Assembly: GCA_025357755.1 (NCBI GenBank) | Contig: JANXOP010000141.1 | Coordinates: 1-43,584, forward strand | Length of the DNA: 43,584 nt | DNA from: Kofleriaceae bacterium | Lineage (GTDB): Bacteria > Myxococcota_A > Polyangia > Haliangiales > Haliangiaceae | Direction: 5' to 3' | In this document: one piece after another, positions 8,896 to 16,713 of the stretch | Position numbering within the stretch: the first letter of the stretch is position 1 | Layout: the number at the start of each line of letters is the position of its first letter | Notes under the pieces: generated by a model | Told to the model about the DNA's origin: nothing | Seen by the model: the letters and a program-made list of their open reading frames with translations, nothing else | Database searches by the model: none | Position numbers and translations under genes: made by a program

Positions 8896-10701
8896 ATGGC
8901 GACACCAACTAGGCCGTGCCCATATTGTGGCGCGGCGGTGCTCATGAACGCTCCGGCGTGTGGCACCTGCGGCCGGCCGATGCCGCCGATGCAGGCAGGC
9001 GCACCTCCGGGCGGAGCTCAGGCACCCGCGAAGACCATGTTTGGTTACGCCGCGCCGCAAATCCCGCAGGCGCAGCGTCCAGGTTCTGGTCCGACGCCCG
9101 CACCTGCACCGGCAGGTGCTCCGCGTCCCGGCAGCACGACGAACCCGGGCGCGGGCTACGGCCAGCCGCAGGGGTTCCAGCCGCCGCAACAGCAGGGCTT
9201 CGGTGCACAGCCGGCTGCGCCTGCACCGCAACCGTATCAACCGCAGGCCGCTCCGCAGCCAGCGTACGGTCAGCCGCAACCACAAGGTGGCTACCCGCCT
9301 GCGGGTCCGCAGGGGTATGGCGCCCCGCCTCAGCAGGGTGGCTTCCCGCCGCAGGGTCAGCCCGGCTTCCCACCCCCGCAACAGAGTTTCGGTCAGCCGC
9401 CGCAGCCACAAGGCTTCGGTCAGCCGCAACCGCAACAACCGTATGGCGCACCGCCGCAGCAAGCCTACGGTCAGCCGCCGCAGCAACAAGGTTATCCGCC
9501 GCCGGGTCAACCGCAGGGTTATCCGCCGCCGGGTCAGCCGCAGGGTTACGGCCAGCCACAACAAGGTTTCGGCGGGCCGCAGCCGGGCTATCCGCAGGCT
9601 CCGAATCCGTTCGCGCCGCCGTCGCAGGATCTTCCCGGTCCGCTCGACAACATGGCGCGCGGCATTCCGCAGTCCGCACCCGGCACCATCTTCGGATTCC
9701 CGGTCTCTCGGCTGCGTGACCCTGGTTTGCAACGCAAGGTGCTGTTCATCGCAGGCATCGCGCTGATTGCATCGATCATCGTTCCGTACTCACTGAGCCC
9801 GACGCGCTTTTCCTGGTCGGAAGGGCAGCCGACGTTCGACTACGTGGTGTGGCCGATTATCGCTGGCGCCGCGTATCTGCTTCTAACTGTGGCGCCGCCG
9901 AACCTGCGCCAGAACATTCCCCCAATCGTTCTTCATTGGTTGCCGTTCGCGGTGGCATTCATCGGCGTGTTCGTCGCGAAGGCGCTCGGTTACCCATCCG
10001 CCCTGCTGACACTTGGCTACGCGGTGCTGGTCTTCGGTCTGCTTGCGCGGATCGCACAACCTCAAGACCAGATAGCCCGCATCATCATCGCCGTCGGCGC
10101 GTTGATGCTCGTCCCGGACTATATCGACATCCTGCGGTTCGTATTCCACTTCGGCGGCGGAGTCATCAGTAGCATCGCTGGCCTGATCACGTTCATCACG
10201 CTCACCCTCGGCATTTTGTGCGTGCTGTTCGTCGTGCCGCCGCAGAAGTTGCCGCCTGCGCTGCAATCGATCGACGCGTTCGCGCCCCTGATCGCAGCGG
10301 TGCTACTTGTCTACCTGCCGCTGATTCACGTCCTAGGATTCGCGGACGCCGTCATCCATGAGAAGGCAGTCGTCGGACCGATTCTCGACCTTGCTCACGG
10401 GCTGCTGCCAGTCGTCGCGTACTTCGGTGTGCTTCTAATGACGTCGCCGGCGGCGTATGAAGAAGCGACGGCGCTCATCACCGGTCGTCGACCGCCGGGC
10501 GGTGGTCATCCTCCGCAAGGCGGCGGCTACCCACCCCCGGGTGGCGGTTATCCTCCACAGGGCGGTGGTTATCCTCCGCAAGGTGGCGGCTACCCTCCGC
10601 AAGGCGGCGGTGGTTATCCTCCGCAAGGTGGCGGCGGCTACCCGCCACAAGGTGGCGGCGGCTATCCTCCGCAAGGCGGCGGCGGTTGGCCTCAGCAGTG
10701 A
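8896..10701 (+). CDS. Zinc-ribbon, multispanning membrane protein with Pro/Gln/Gly/Tyr-rich tails
   Basis: A 601-residue protein in three parts. Residues 8-25 form a zinc ribbon (C8-x2-C11 and C22-x2-C25). Residues about 30-260 are low-complexity, built from Q-P, G-Y and G-F repeats. Residues about 280-535 contain roughly eight hydrophobic membrane segments. The C-terminal 70 residues are tandem GGGYPPQ-type repeats. The ATG at 8896 has a good AGGGGA ribosome-binding site; a TTG at 8866 in the same frame lacks one and was not chosen. Codon choice in the membrane part is less GC-biased than in neighbouring genes. I do not recognise a named family for the membrane domain. The layout resembles tail-rich membrane scaffold proteins of myxobacteria, but no function can be assigned. 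A hairpin terminator follows directly. Confidence 0.85.
   Translation: MATPTRPCPYCGAAVLMNAPACGTCGRPMPPMQAGAPPGGAQAPAKTMFGYAAPQIPQAQRPGSGPTPAPAPAGAPRPGSTTNPGAGYGQPQGFQPPQQQGFGAQPAAPAPQPYQPQAAPQPAYGQPQPQGGYPPAGPQGYGAPPQQGGFPPQGQPGFPPPQQSFGQPPQPQGFGQPQPQQPYGAPPQQAYGQPPQQQGYPPPGQPQGYPPPGQPQGYGQPQQGFGGPQPGYPQAPNPFAPPSQDLPGPLDNMARGIPQSAPGTIFGFPVSRLRDPGLQRKVLFIAGIALIASIIVPYSLSPTRFSWSEGQPTFDYVVWPIIAGAAYLLLTVAPPNLRQNIPPIVLHWLPFAVAFIGVFVAKALGYPSALLTLGYAVLVFGLLARIAQPQDQIARIIIAVGALMLVPDYIDILRFVFHFGGGVISSIAGLITFITLTLGILCVLFVVPPQKLPPALQSIDAFAPLIAAVLLVYLPLIHVLGFADAVIHEKAVVGPILDLAHGLLPVVAYFGVLLMTSPAAYEEATALITGRRPPGGGHPPQGGGYPPPGGGYPPQGGGYPPQGGGYPPQGGGGYPPQGGGGYPPQGGGGYPPQGGGGWPQQ
10499..10690 (+). repeat. 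Tandem coding repeats for GGGYPPQ units
   Basis: About nine imperfect 18-24-base units (GGYPPQ or GGGGYPPQ in translation) at the 3' end of the zinc-ribbon membrane protein gene. Units differ mainly at third codon positions and by single Gly codons, which points to expansion by slippage under protein-level selection. This is not a CRISPR array: there are no unique spacers. Confidence 0.85.
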
Positions 10702-10738
10702 GCTGACCTGACCGGTCTGGGCCGGCAATACATAGACG

Positions 10739-10762
10739 ACAGCCCCTGGCGACGGGGGCTGT
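10739..10762 (+). terminator. Hairpin terminator after the zinc-ribbon gene
   Basis: A perfect 8-bp stem, ACAGCCCC pairing with GGGGCTGT across an 8-base loop, followed by the T-rich TTCAGTTT. It lies 37 bases after the stop at 10701 and 15 bases before the first MCE gene, so it should separate the two transcripts. Confidence 0.75.
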
Positions 10763-10777
10763 TTCAGTTTCGGCGCT

Positions 10778-11830
10778 ATGCTCGATCACGTGAGCACCAC
10801 GACGACCGAACGCGGGCTCGAGTGGAAGGTCGGGGTGTTGATCGTGGCTTCGACCGCGATCCTCGTCACCTTCATCTTCATCCTCGGTAACTTCTCGCTC
10901 CGCTCGGGCTACACGATCGCGATCGACTACGACTACATCGGCGCGCTGCAACCTGGCGCGCCGGTGAAGGTCTCGGGCATCAAGGTCGGCAAGGTCGAGA
11001 GTGTCGACTTTTTGGGCGGTAAGCCCGATGCGACCGGCAAGCGTGTCCAGGTCCGCGTGACCGCGTGGATCGAAGACCGCGCGAAGGACAGCATTCGGAG
11101 CGATGCCGAGTTCTTCATCAACACGGCGGGCGTCCTCGGCGAGCAGTACCTCGAGATCGTGCCTGGGCGAGATTGGGATCATCCGGCGATCGCGGCGAAG
11201 TCGATCATCCACGGCCCACCCGCGGTCCACGATCCGCCGCGCACCGACCTCGTGGTGGCCCGGTTGTACGAAGTACTCGATGGCGTGTCCTCGGTGCTCC
11301 ACGATGATCGCGATGCGATCAAGAACTTGTTGGGCAACAGCGCGAGTGCGGTCGCCGAGATCAACAAGATCCTTGTCGAGCGCCACGACCAGATCGGCGA
11401 GCTCATCGTTTCGGCCGCCGAGGTCGCGAAGGAAGCGAAGATCACGCTGTCGAAGGTCAACCAAGGCCTCGGCGATGGTCGCTCTGTCGCCGCGCTGCTC
11501 GGCGATGCGGACGCGACGCTCAAGACCGCGCAGAGCTCGCTCGCGAGCCTGACGCCCTCGGCCCAGGCCTTGATGACCGACGCCACGCGCGTCACCGGCA
11601 TCATCACCGAGCAGCGGATCGATACGGCGATCGGCGCGGCGGACAAGGCGGCGACGGCGGCGAGCAAGGCCGGCGGCCTGATCGACAACGTCAACGGGGC
11701 GGTCACGGACCTCCGCGCGGGCAAGGGCACCGCCGGCGCGCTGCTCTCCAAGGACGAGCTCTATAGCGATCTGCGCGAGCTGATCCGCGATCTCAAGCGC
11801 AACCCCTGGAAGCTGTTCTGGAAGGAATAG
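10778..11830 (+). CDS. MCE-domain (MlaD-like) substrate-binding protein 1
   Basis: A 350-residue protein anchored in the inner membrane by one segment (about 16-38). A classic MCE domain follows (about 44-130: GALQPGAPVKVSGIKVGKVESV, then AGVLGEQYLEIVPG), then a long Ala-rich, helical tail. The C-terminal motif LKRNPWKLFWK is typical of MCE proteins. MCE proteins form hexameric rings that carry lipid across the periplasm for an MlaE/MlaF-type transporter. The start is ATG 10778; GTG 10790 is an alternative that would remove four residues. It is followed at once by a second MCE gene, and two sets of permease and ATPase genes converge on it from 18.7 kb, so it is presumably part of that system. 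Length fits a helix-extended MCE protein rather than the shorter E. coli MlaD. Confidence 0.92.
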   Translation: MLDHVSTTTTERGLEWKVGVLIVASTAILVTFIFILGNFSLRSGYTIAIDYDYIGALQPGAPVKVSGIKVGKVESVDFLGGKPDATGKRVQVRVTAWIEDRAKDSIRSDAEFFINTAGVLGEQYLEIVPGRDWDHPAIAAKSIIHGPPAVHDPPRTDLVVARLYEVLDGVSSVLHDDRDAIKNLLGNSASAVAEINKILVERHDQIGELIVSAAEVAKEAKITLSKVNQGLGDGRSVAALLGDADATLKTAQSSLASLTPSAQALMTDATRVTGIITEQRIDTAIGAADKAATAASKAGGLIDNVNGAVTDLRAGKGTAGALLSKDELYSDLRELIRDLKRNPWKLFWKE

Positions 11831-11865
11831 ACGACCGGTTCGTACGTCGCGTCGGTGCGATCACG

Positions 11866-12879
11866 ATGGGCGTGATCGCACTCGCGATCGGGTTCTTCGT
11901 GTTCGCCTACGCGCGGATCGAGTGGCGCCATCACACGCGCATCCGCGTGTTCTTTCACCATGCTGGTGCGCTGCACGAAGGCGCGCCCTTCGTGGTCGCC
12001 GGTCACGCAGTCGGCGCGGTCGAGAGCATCGCGTTGTCGCCGCGCGATACCGCGGGCCCGTTGCGCGGCGACGAAGGTGTGGTCGTCACGGTCGCGATCG
12101 AAGCGAGCGAGGCGAAGCGGTTGGATCGCGCGGGTGACGTGTTCGTGGCATCGCGCGGTGCGCTCGCCGAGCGCTACCTCGAGCTCGGCCCGCCGCCCGC
12201 AGCGCAGGCGGGCATGATGCTGCGCGAAGGCGATCAGCTCGTCGGCGCGGATCCGCCGAGCCTCGACCGCGTGCTGCAACGCACGTGGGACAATCTGAAC
12301 GGCTTCGCCGCCTTCAAGGCCGAGGTCAAACCCGAGCTCGAGGCGCTGCGCGCACAGATCGCGCAGTTTTCGGCGCACCTCGATCCGGCATCGCCGAGTG
12401 CCGTCGCGCACGCCGATCTGATCGCGCCGATGTTCGTCGAGCTCGCCGGGCTGCGCGTCCAGATCACGCTGTTGCGCGAGCGCGGACTCGGTGGCGATGC
12501 GGGGCTGGCGCACCTCGGCGAGGTCATCGCGGCGACCGAGGCCTTTGCCGCGACCGCGCGGACACGACTGCATCAGCTCGCTACGAGCGCCGACACGCTG
12601 CGCGCGAACGTGGCTCGCTTGCGTGGCCAGCTCGATCGCCAGGGCAACGATCTGGTCGCTGGCGTACAGCTCGCGATCGACAAGATCGAGGCCGACATCG
12701 CGAAGCTCGATCCGCTGCTCGCGCGGATCACGGCGGTGCGAACCAGCCTCGAGAATGGCGAAGGGTCGCTCATGAAGATCATGCGCGATCCCGAGTTCCC
12801 CGAGGATACCAAGGAGCTCGGCAAGATCATGAAGCGCCAGCCGTGGAAGATCATCGACCGGCCCGCCGACAAGAAGTGA
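11866..12879 (+). CDS. MCE-domain (MlaD-like) substrate-binding protein 2
   Basis: A 337-residue paralogue of the preceding MCE protein: one N-terminal membrane segment (about 2-15 from the annotated ATG), an MCE domain (GALHEGAPFVVAGHAVGAVESI, then RGALAERYLELGP), a long helical region and the MCE-type tail KRQPWKIID. The ATG at 11866 is the first conventional start, but the frame stays open upstream and reads DDRFVRRVGAIT, a plausible cytoplasmic N-terminus before the membrane segment. A CTG at 11818 with a GGAAG five bases upstream could therefore be the real start, overlapping the previous gene by 13 bases. The gene abuts the convergent DUF4261-like gene with no base between the stops. 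It probably forms a mixed or paired MCE ring with its neighbour. Confidence 0.88.
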   Translation: MGVIALAIGFFVFAYARIEWRHHTRIRVFFHHAGALHEGAPFVVAGHAVGAVESIALSPRDTAGPLRGDEGVVVTVAIEASEAKRLDRAGDVFVASRGALAERYLELGPPPAAQAGMMLREGDQLVGADPPSLDRVLQRTWDNLNGFAAFKAEVKPELEALRAQIAQFSAHLDPASPSAVAHADLIAPMFVELAGLRVQITLLRERGLGGDAGLAHLGEVIAATEAFAATARTRLHQLATSADTLRANVARLRGQLDRQGNDLVAGVQLAIDKIEADIAKLDPLLARITAVRTSLENGEGSLMKIMRDPEFPEDTKELGKIMKRQPWKIIDRPADKK

Positions 12880-13611
12880 TCAGTCGAGCTGGACCGTGAT
12901 CGCATCGCGCGAGGGCAGCGCCAGCGACGCCTCCTCGATCCACGTGCATTCGAGCGCGTCGCCGACGAACATCGAGCGCGCGAGCCGGAGGATCTGCTTG
13001 GCGAGCTCCGCCGGATCGCGATCGTGGGCCACGGTCTGGAGGTCGGGCAGCCCGAGCTCGGTCAGCCCCATCGTATCGGCGATGACGTCGTGATCGCTGA
13101 TCGCGGCGACCCGCACGTTGATCGCGGGACCGCACGGCCCTTGCTCCATCCGCAGCATCCGATAGGTCGCGAAGGCGAGCACGCGCTGCGAGGGCAACCA
13201 ATGCAACACCACCGGTCGGAGATCGTGCAGCGAGGCGAGCACGGTATCGAGCACCGACAGGAACGAGAGGAGCATGGTCGCGTGGTTGAGCGCGCGATGA
13301 GCGACCATGCTGACCACGATCGAGTGCGTGCAGGCCGCGACCGCCGCGTGGCGGTCGGCCCAGGTCGGCGACCACGCGAGTGCTTCGGCGAGCTCGGTCG
13401 CGTACGCGTTCGGCGGTGCCGCGACGATCTGCACGAGCAGCGGTAGATCGCCGGTGGGAATCGCGAACCCGAAATGACTGATACCGGTCGAGCCGAGCAG
13501 CTCGACATCGGAGCGCCATGCCTTGAGTTGATGGTGGACGACGAAGGGATCCAGGACCTGCGAGTAAGGCAACAGGACCTGCACCGTGTAGCGGGGAGGT
13601 GCGGTCTGCAT
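12880..13611 (-). CDS. DUF4261-like protein
   Basis: A 243-residue soluble protein without signal peptide or membrane segment. It shows the layout I associate with DUF4261: an N-terminal beta-rich part, a WSPTWADRHAAVAACTHSIVVSMV segment, a central helical part and a final region with DLQTVAHDRDPAELAKQ. Members of that family have no established function and often occur near secretion or immunity-type genes; neither is evident here. It starts with ATG at 13611, 55 bases after the end of the ATPase gene on the same strand, so read-through from the transporter operon is possible. Its stop directly abuts the stop of the second MCE gene on the other strand. Family assignment is moderate confidence only. 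Confidence 0.65.
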   Translation of the reverse strand: MQTAPPRYTVQVLLPYSQVLDPFVVHHQLKAWRSDVELLGSTGISHFGFAIPTGDLPLLVQIVAAPPNAYATELAEALAWSPTWADRHAAVAACTHSIVVSMVAHRALNHATMLLSFLSVLDTVLASLHDLRPVVLHWLPSQRVLAFATYRMLRMEQGPCGPAINVRVAAISDHDVIADTMGLTELGLPDLQTVAHDRDPAELAKQILRLARSMFVGDALECTWIEEASLALPSRDAITVQLD

Positions 13612-13641
13612 AGGACCGCTCCCATATCACACTGGAGGTCC

Positions 13642-13656
13642 GATGGTCCGACCATC
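13642..13656. promoter_or_regulatory. 15-bp perfect palindrome between the ATPase and DUF4261-like genes
   Basis: GATGGTC and GACCATC flank a single central base. The one-base centre makes a strong RNA hairpin unlikely, so a protein-binding operator upstream of the DUF4261-like gene is the more natural reading. No T-tract follows on either strand. Confidence 0.35.
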
Positions 13657-13666
13657 ATGCAGATAT

Positions 13667-14425
13667 CTAGAATCCAGGCGTTTCCATGGGTCCCGCGGAA
13701 CGGCCACGGAGGAACTGTTGGACGATCGGGTCGGCCGAGGCGGCCAGCTCGGTGGGAGTCGCGAGGGTGTGGACCGCGCCCTGGTAGAGCAGCGCGACCC
13801 GATCCGCGGTGGTCGTGATCGAGGTCAGGTCGTGCGAGACGACGACCGCGGTCACCCCGAGCTTCTCGGCGAGCTCGCGGATCAAGCGGTCGATGCGGCG
13901 CGCACTCACCGGATCCAGGCCGGTGGTTGGCTCGTCGAACAACACGACCTCGGGGCCGAGCGCGAGCGTGCGTGCGATCGCGGCGCGCTTCTTCATGCCA
14001 TCGGAGAGCTCGGCTGGATGGCGGTCGGCGTAGTCCGCCATGTAGACCTGCGCGAGCCGCTCGCGGGCATCGGCGATCGCGGCCACGTGGGAGAGCTTGT
14101 GATGGACGCGCAGCGGGAGCGCGACATTCTCGGCGAGCGTCATCGAATCGAAGAGCGTCGAGCTCTGGAACACCATGCCGATGCGACGGCGCAGCGGCGC
14201 GAGCTGCTTCTCGGGCAGCTGGTCGACGCGCGCACCGTCGAACCAGATCTCGCCGCTATCGATGCGCAAGAGGCCGATCAGGTGCTTGATGGCGACGGAC
14301 TTGCCGACGCCCGAGGTGCCGATCATGAACAGCACCTCGCCCTTGGTGATCGCGAGGTTCAGGTCGCTCAGCACGGGCGTGCCGGCGAACGCCTTCGAGA
14401 CCGCCTTGTACTCGATGTAGCTCAC
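13667..14425 (-). CDS. MlaF-like ABC transporter ATPase with complete catalytic motifs
   Basis: A 252-residue nucleotide-binding subunit. Walker A is GTSGVGKS (36-43), the Q-loop VFQSS, signature LSDGMKKR (140-147), Walker [14 protein letters not shown] and the switch histidine H198 in VVSHDL. All motifs for hydrolysis are therefore present; the signature has Asp where Gly is usual. The GTG start (14425) overlaps the stop of the upstream MlaE gene as GTGA. It is the fourth gene of the ATPase-permease-permease-ATPase block and most likely powers lipid transport with the MlaE proteins and the two MCE proteins encoded at 10.8-12.9 kb. Comparison with the second ATPase of the operon, which lacks the switch histidine, suggests the two form an asymmetric heterodimer. 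Confidence 0.93.
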   Translation of the reverse strand: MSYIEYKAVSKAFAGTPVLSDLNLAITKGEVLFMIGTSGVGKSVAIKHLIGLLRIDSGEIWFDGARVDQLPEKQLAPLRRRIGMVFQSSTLFDSMTLAENVALPLRVHHKLSHVAAIADARERLAQVYMADYADRHPAELSDGMKKRAAIARTLALGPEVVLFDEPTTGLDPVSARRIDRLIRELAEKLGVTAVVVSHDLTSITTTADRVALLYQGAVHTLATPTELAASADPIVQQFLRGRSAGPMETPGF

Positions 14426-15213
14426 AAATCACCGCCGCAGATCCACAGCGCACTCGCCGATAACACGAAGTCGAGCGCGAGCACCGCAAAGCTCGAGCCG
14501 ATCACCGCGGCGGTCGTGGCCCAGCCGACGCCCTCGGAGCTGCCCCGAGCCCGCAGGCCACAGAACCCTGCGACGATTGGAATGGCTGCACCATACGCGA
14601 GTGACTTCACGAGCAAGAGCGCGACGTGGCGCATGCGCAGCGCCGAGACGTCGAAGAAGATGTGCGGGTTGACGCCGAACGAGTAGTGCGCGGTCAGGCC
14701 GCCAGCGAGGTACATGACGGCGCTTCCTACGATGACGAGCGCGAGCGTCATCACGAGCGAGGCGAGGAAGCGCGGCACGATCAGATAGTCGATCGGCAGC
14801 ACGCCGTTCATGCGCAGCGCATCGATCTGCTCGGTCACCTTCATCGAGCCGAGCTCCGCCGCGATGCCGGCACCGACCCGCGTGGCGAGCATCATGCCAG
14901 CGAGAGTCGGGCCAAGATCGGAAACGATCAGGCGGAGCAGCTGCTGGCCGATCTGAGAGTAGTCACCGGTGATCCGGGAGAGCTGGAGGCATGCCTCGTA
15001 GGTCATCACCATCCCGAGAAAGCCGAGCGTGACGATAATGAACACCAGCGATCGATTTCCGATCGCGTACATCTGACGCGCGACCTCACCCTCGCGGCGC
15101 CCGCCTCGAAACACGCCGGCGATGGTCGCGACATACGTCGACCACAGCTCGTGTGCGGCCCGCGCCGAGGCGATCGCGCGTGTGCCGAGCCGCGTGACGA
15201 GGGTGCCGATCAT
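14422..15213 (-). CDS. MlaE-like permease 2
   Basis: A 263-residue inner-membrane permease of the MlaE/YrbE/TGD1 family. The N-terminal amphipathic region is followed by [16 protein letters not shown] and about five membrane segments. The family hallmark is the cytoplasmic coupling region [23 protein letters not shown], which contacts the ATPase. The ATG overlaps the stop of the first MlaE gene (ATGA), and its own stop overlaps the ATPase GTG. It is clearly paralogous to, but diverged from, the adjacent permease; the pairing recalls the YrbE A/B heterodimer of mycobacterial Mce loci rather than the single MlaE of E. coli. The substrate is presumably a phospholipid or another hydrophobic molecule. 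Confidence 0.92.
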   Translation of the reverse strand: MIGTLVTRLGTRAIASARAAHELWSTYVATIAGVFRGGRREGEVARQMYAIGNRSLVFIIVTLGFLGMVMTYEACLQLSRITGDYSQIGQQLLRLIVSDLGPTLAGMMLATRVGAGIAAELGSMKVTEQIDALRMNGVLPIDYLIVPRFLASLVMTLALVIVGSAVMYLAGGLTAHYSFGVNPHIFFDVSALRMRHVALLLVKSLAYGAAIPIVAGFCGLRARGSSEGVGWATTAAVIGSSFAVLALDFVLSASALWICGGDL

Positions 15214-15971
15214 GCCGAGAGATAGGTGATGAAGAAATCGAGCAACATGATCGAGACTGCCGAGGCGACGACCGCATTGTTGACCGCACGGCCGACGCCG
15301 ACGGCGCCTCCCTTCACGGTCACGCCGAAGTAGCAGCTCGCGATCGCGACCGCGCCTCCGAAAATGAACGACTTGTAGACCCCGTGCAGGAAGTCGTACG
15401 GCTTCAAGTTGTCGGCGAAGCTGTGAAAGATCGTCGCCCGATCGATGTCGAGCAGGACATGACCGACCACACCCGCGCCGACGAGTGCGACCGCATCACC
15501 GATCACGGTGAGCGCGACCAACATCACGATCATCGCGATCACGCGCGGTACGACGAGGAATCGCACCGGATCGATCGCGAGCGCACGCAACCCATCGAGT
15601 TGCTCGGTCACGGTCATCGTGGCGAGCTCGGCGGTATTGTTCGCACCGACGCGACCCGAGAACATCAAAGCGATCAGGATCGGCCCGATCTCGCGCAGCA
15701 CCGCATAGCCCGCGCCCCAGCCGGCGAGCGAGGTCGCACCGAGCTTCTTCACGAAGGGTCCGGTCTGGATCGTCATCAGGCCGCCGGCGAAGAATGCGGT
15801 CAACACCACGATGGGGACCGAGCGATTGCCCATCTTGTAGAGGTTCCGGACCAGCTCGCGGCGATCGATGCGCGGCGGCACGAGCGCGCGCAGGACCTGG
15901 CCGGTCATCACGACGATGCCGCCGACCTCGAGGGCGATCCTGCCGGCGGCGGCCCCGATGGCCCTAAACAT
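15210..15971 (-). CDS. MlaE-like permease 1
   Basis: A 253-residue MlaE-family permease with the expected features: [17 protein letters not shown], the glycine-rich [20 protein letters not shown] region and the coupling motif [21 protein letters not shown]. There are about five to six membrane segments. The frame extends upstream to 16028, but those codons only shadow the ATPase gene; ATG 15971 gives a family-like N-terminus and overlaps the ATPase stop by 8 bases. It sits between the two ATPase/permease pairs. With permease 2 it should form the transmembrane core of a heterodimeric Mla/Mce-type importer or exporter of lipids. Confidence 0.92.
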   Translation of the reverse strand: MFRAIGAAAGRIALEVGGIVVMTGQVLRALVPPRIDRRELVRNLYKMGNRSVPIVVLTAFFAGGLMTIQTGPFVKKLGATSLAGWGAGYAVLREIGPILIALMFSGRVGANNTAELATMTVTEQLDGLRALAIDPVRFLVVPRVIAMIVMLVALTVIGDAVALVGAGVVGHVLLDIDRATIFHSFADNLKPYDFLHGVYKSFIFGGAVAIASCYFGVTVKGGAVGVGRAVNNAVVASAVSIMLLDFFITYLSA

Positions 15972-16713
15972 CGAGCGGACCCTCGAGCTCGCCGCGCACG
16001 AACTGGCGTACGAGTGGATCGGGTGCATCGGCGATCGAGGCGGCGGGGCCGCGATAGTGGATCCGGCCGCGATACAAGAACGCGATCTCGTCGACGAATG
16101 TGGCGAGCGCCGTGACGTCCGAGCTGACCGCGATCACGGTGGCGCCGGTGCGCTGCTGATCGGCAGCGAGCAAGTCGTAGATCTTTTGCGTCGTCACTGG
16201 ATCGAGCCCCGCGCTCGGCTCGTCGTAGATCACGAGCTCGGCATCCGCGACCGTCGCACGCGCGATGCCGACGCGCTTCTTCATGCCGCCCGAGAGCTCG
16301 CTCGCGAGCTTGGCCTCGCTGCCCGCGAGCCCGACCGCCCGCAGGCGTTGCGTGACCCGCTCCGCGATCGCGCCCGCCTCGATGCCGCGCTGCTCGAGCG
16401 GGAACGCGACGTTGCCGGCGACGGTCAGGAAATCGAACAGCGCGTAGTTCTGGAACAACATGCCGACCCGCTTGCGGAGCTCGCCGAGCTCGGCCTCTCG
16501 CCGGCCGGCGAGGTTCGCGCCGAATAATTCGAGCTCGCCGCTCGAGACCGCTTCGAGCCCGCACAGCAGCTTCACGAGCACGGTCTTGCCCGACGCGGCC
16601 GGGCCGATCAGGCCGAGCTTCGTACCGCGCTCGACCGTGAGCGAAATGTCGCCGAGGACCTCGCGGCGATCGTAGCGCTTCGCGACGTGCGCGAGCCGAA
16701 GTGCTACGGACAC
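15964..16713 (-). CDS. MlaF-like ABC transporter ATPase lacking the switch histidine
   Basis: A 249-residue ABC ATPase with Walker A GPAASGKT (37-44), Q-loop LFQNY, signature LSGGMKKR (140-147) and Walker B LVIYDEPSAGLDP with catalytic E165. The H-loop reads AVSSDV, so the switch histidine is replaced by Ser198, in exact register with H198 of the operon's other ATPase. In heterodimeric ABC transporters such a change marks a degenerate ATP site, so this subunit probably hydrolyses poorly and pairs with the intact one. The start is GTG 16713, overlapping the TPR-lipoprotein stop by 10 bases. Homology to MlaF/MceG is clear; the asymmetric role is inference. Confidence 0.92.
   Translation of the reverse strand: MSVALRLAHVAKRYDRREVLGDISLTVERGTKLGLIGPAASGKTVLVKLLCGLEAVSSGELELFGANLAGRREAELGELRKRVGMLFQNYALFDFLTVAGNVAFPLEQRGIEAGAIAERVTQRLRAVGLAGSEAKLASELSGGMKKRVGIARATVADAELVIYDEPSAGLDPVTTQKIYDLLAADQQRTGATVIAVSSDVTALATFVDEIAFLYRGRIHYRGPAASIADAPDPLVRQFVRGELEGPLDV

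Noticed and set aside
10499..10690. Possible CRISPR-like array
   Set aside because: The repeats are in-frame GGYPPQ codons with no spacers and no cas genes nearby.
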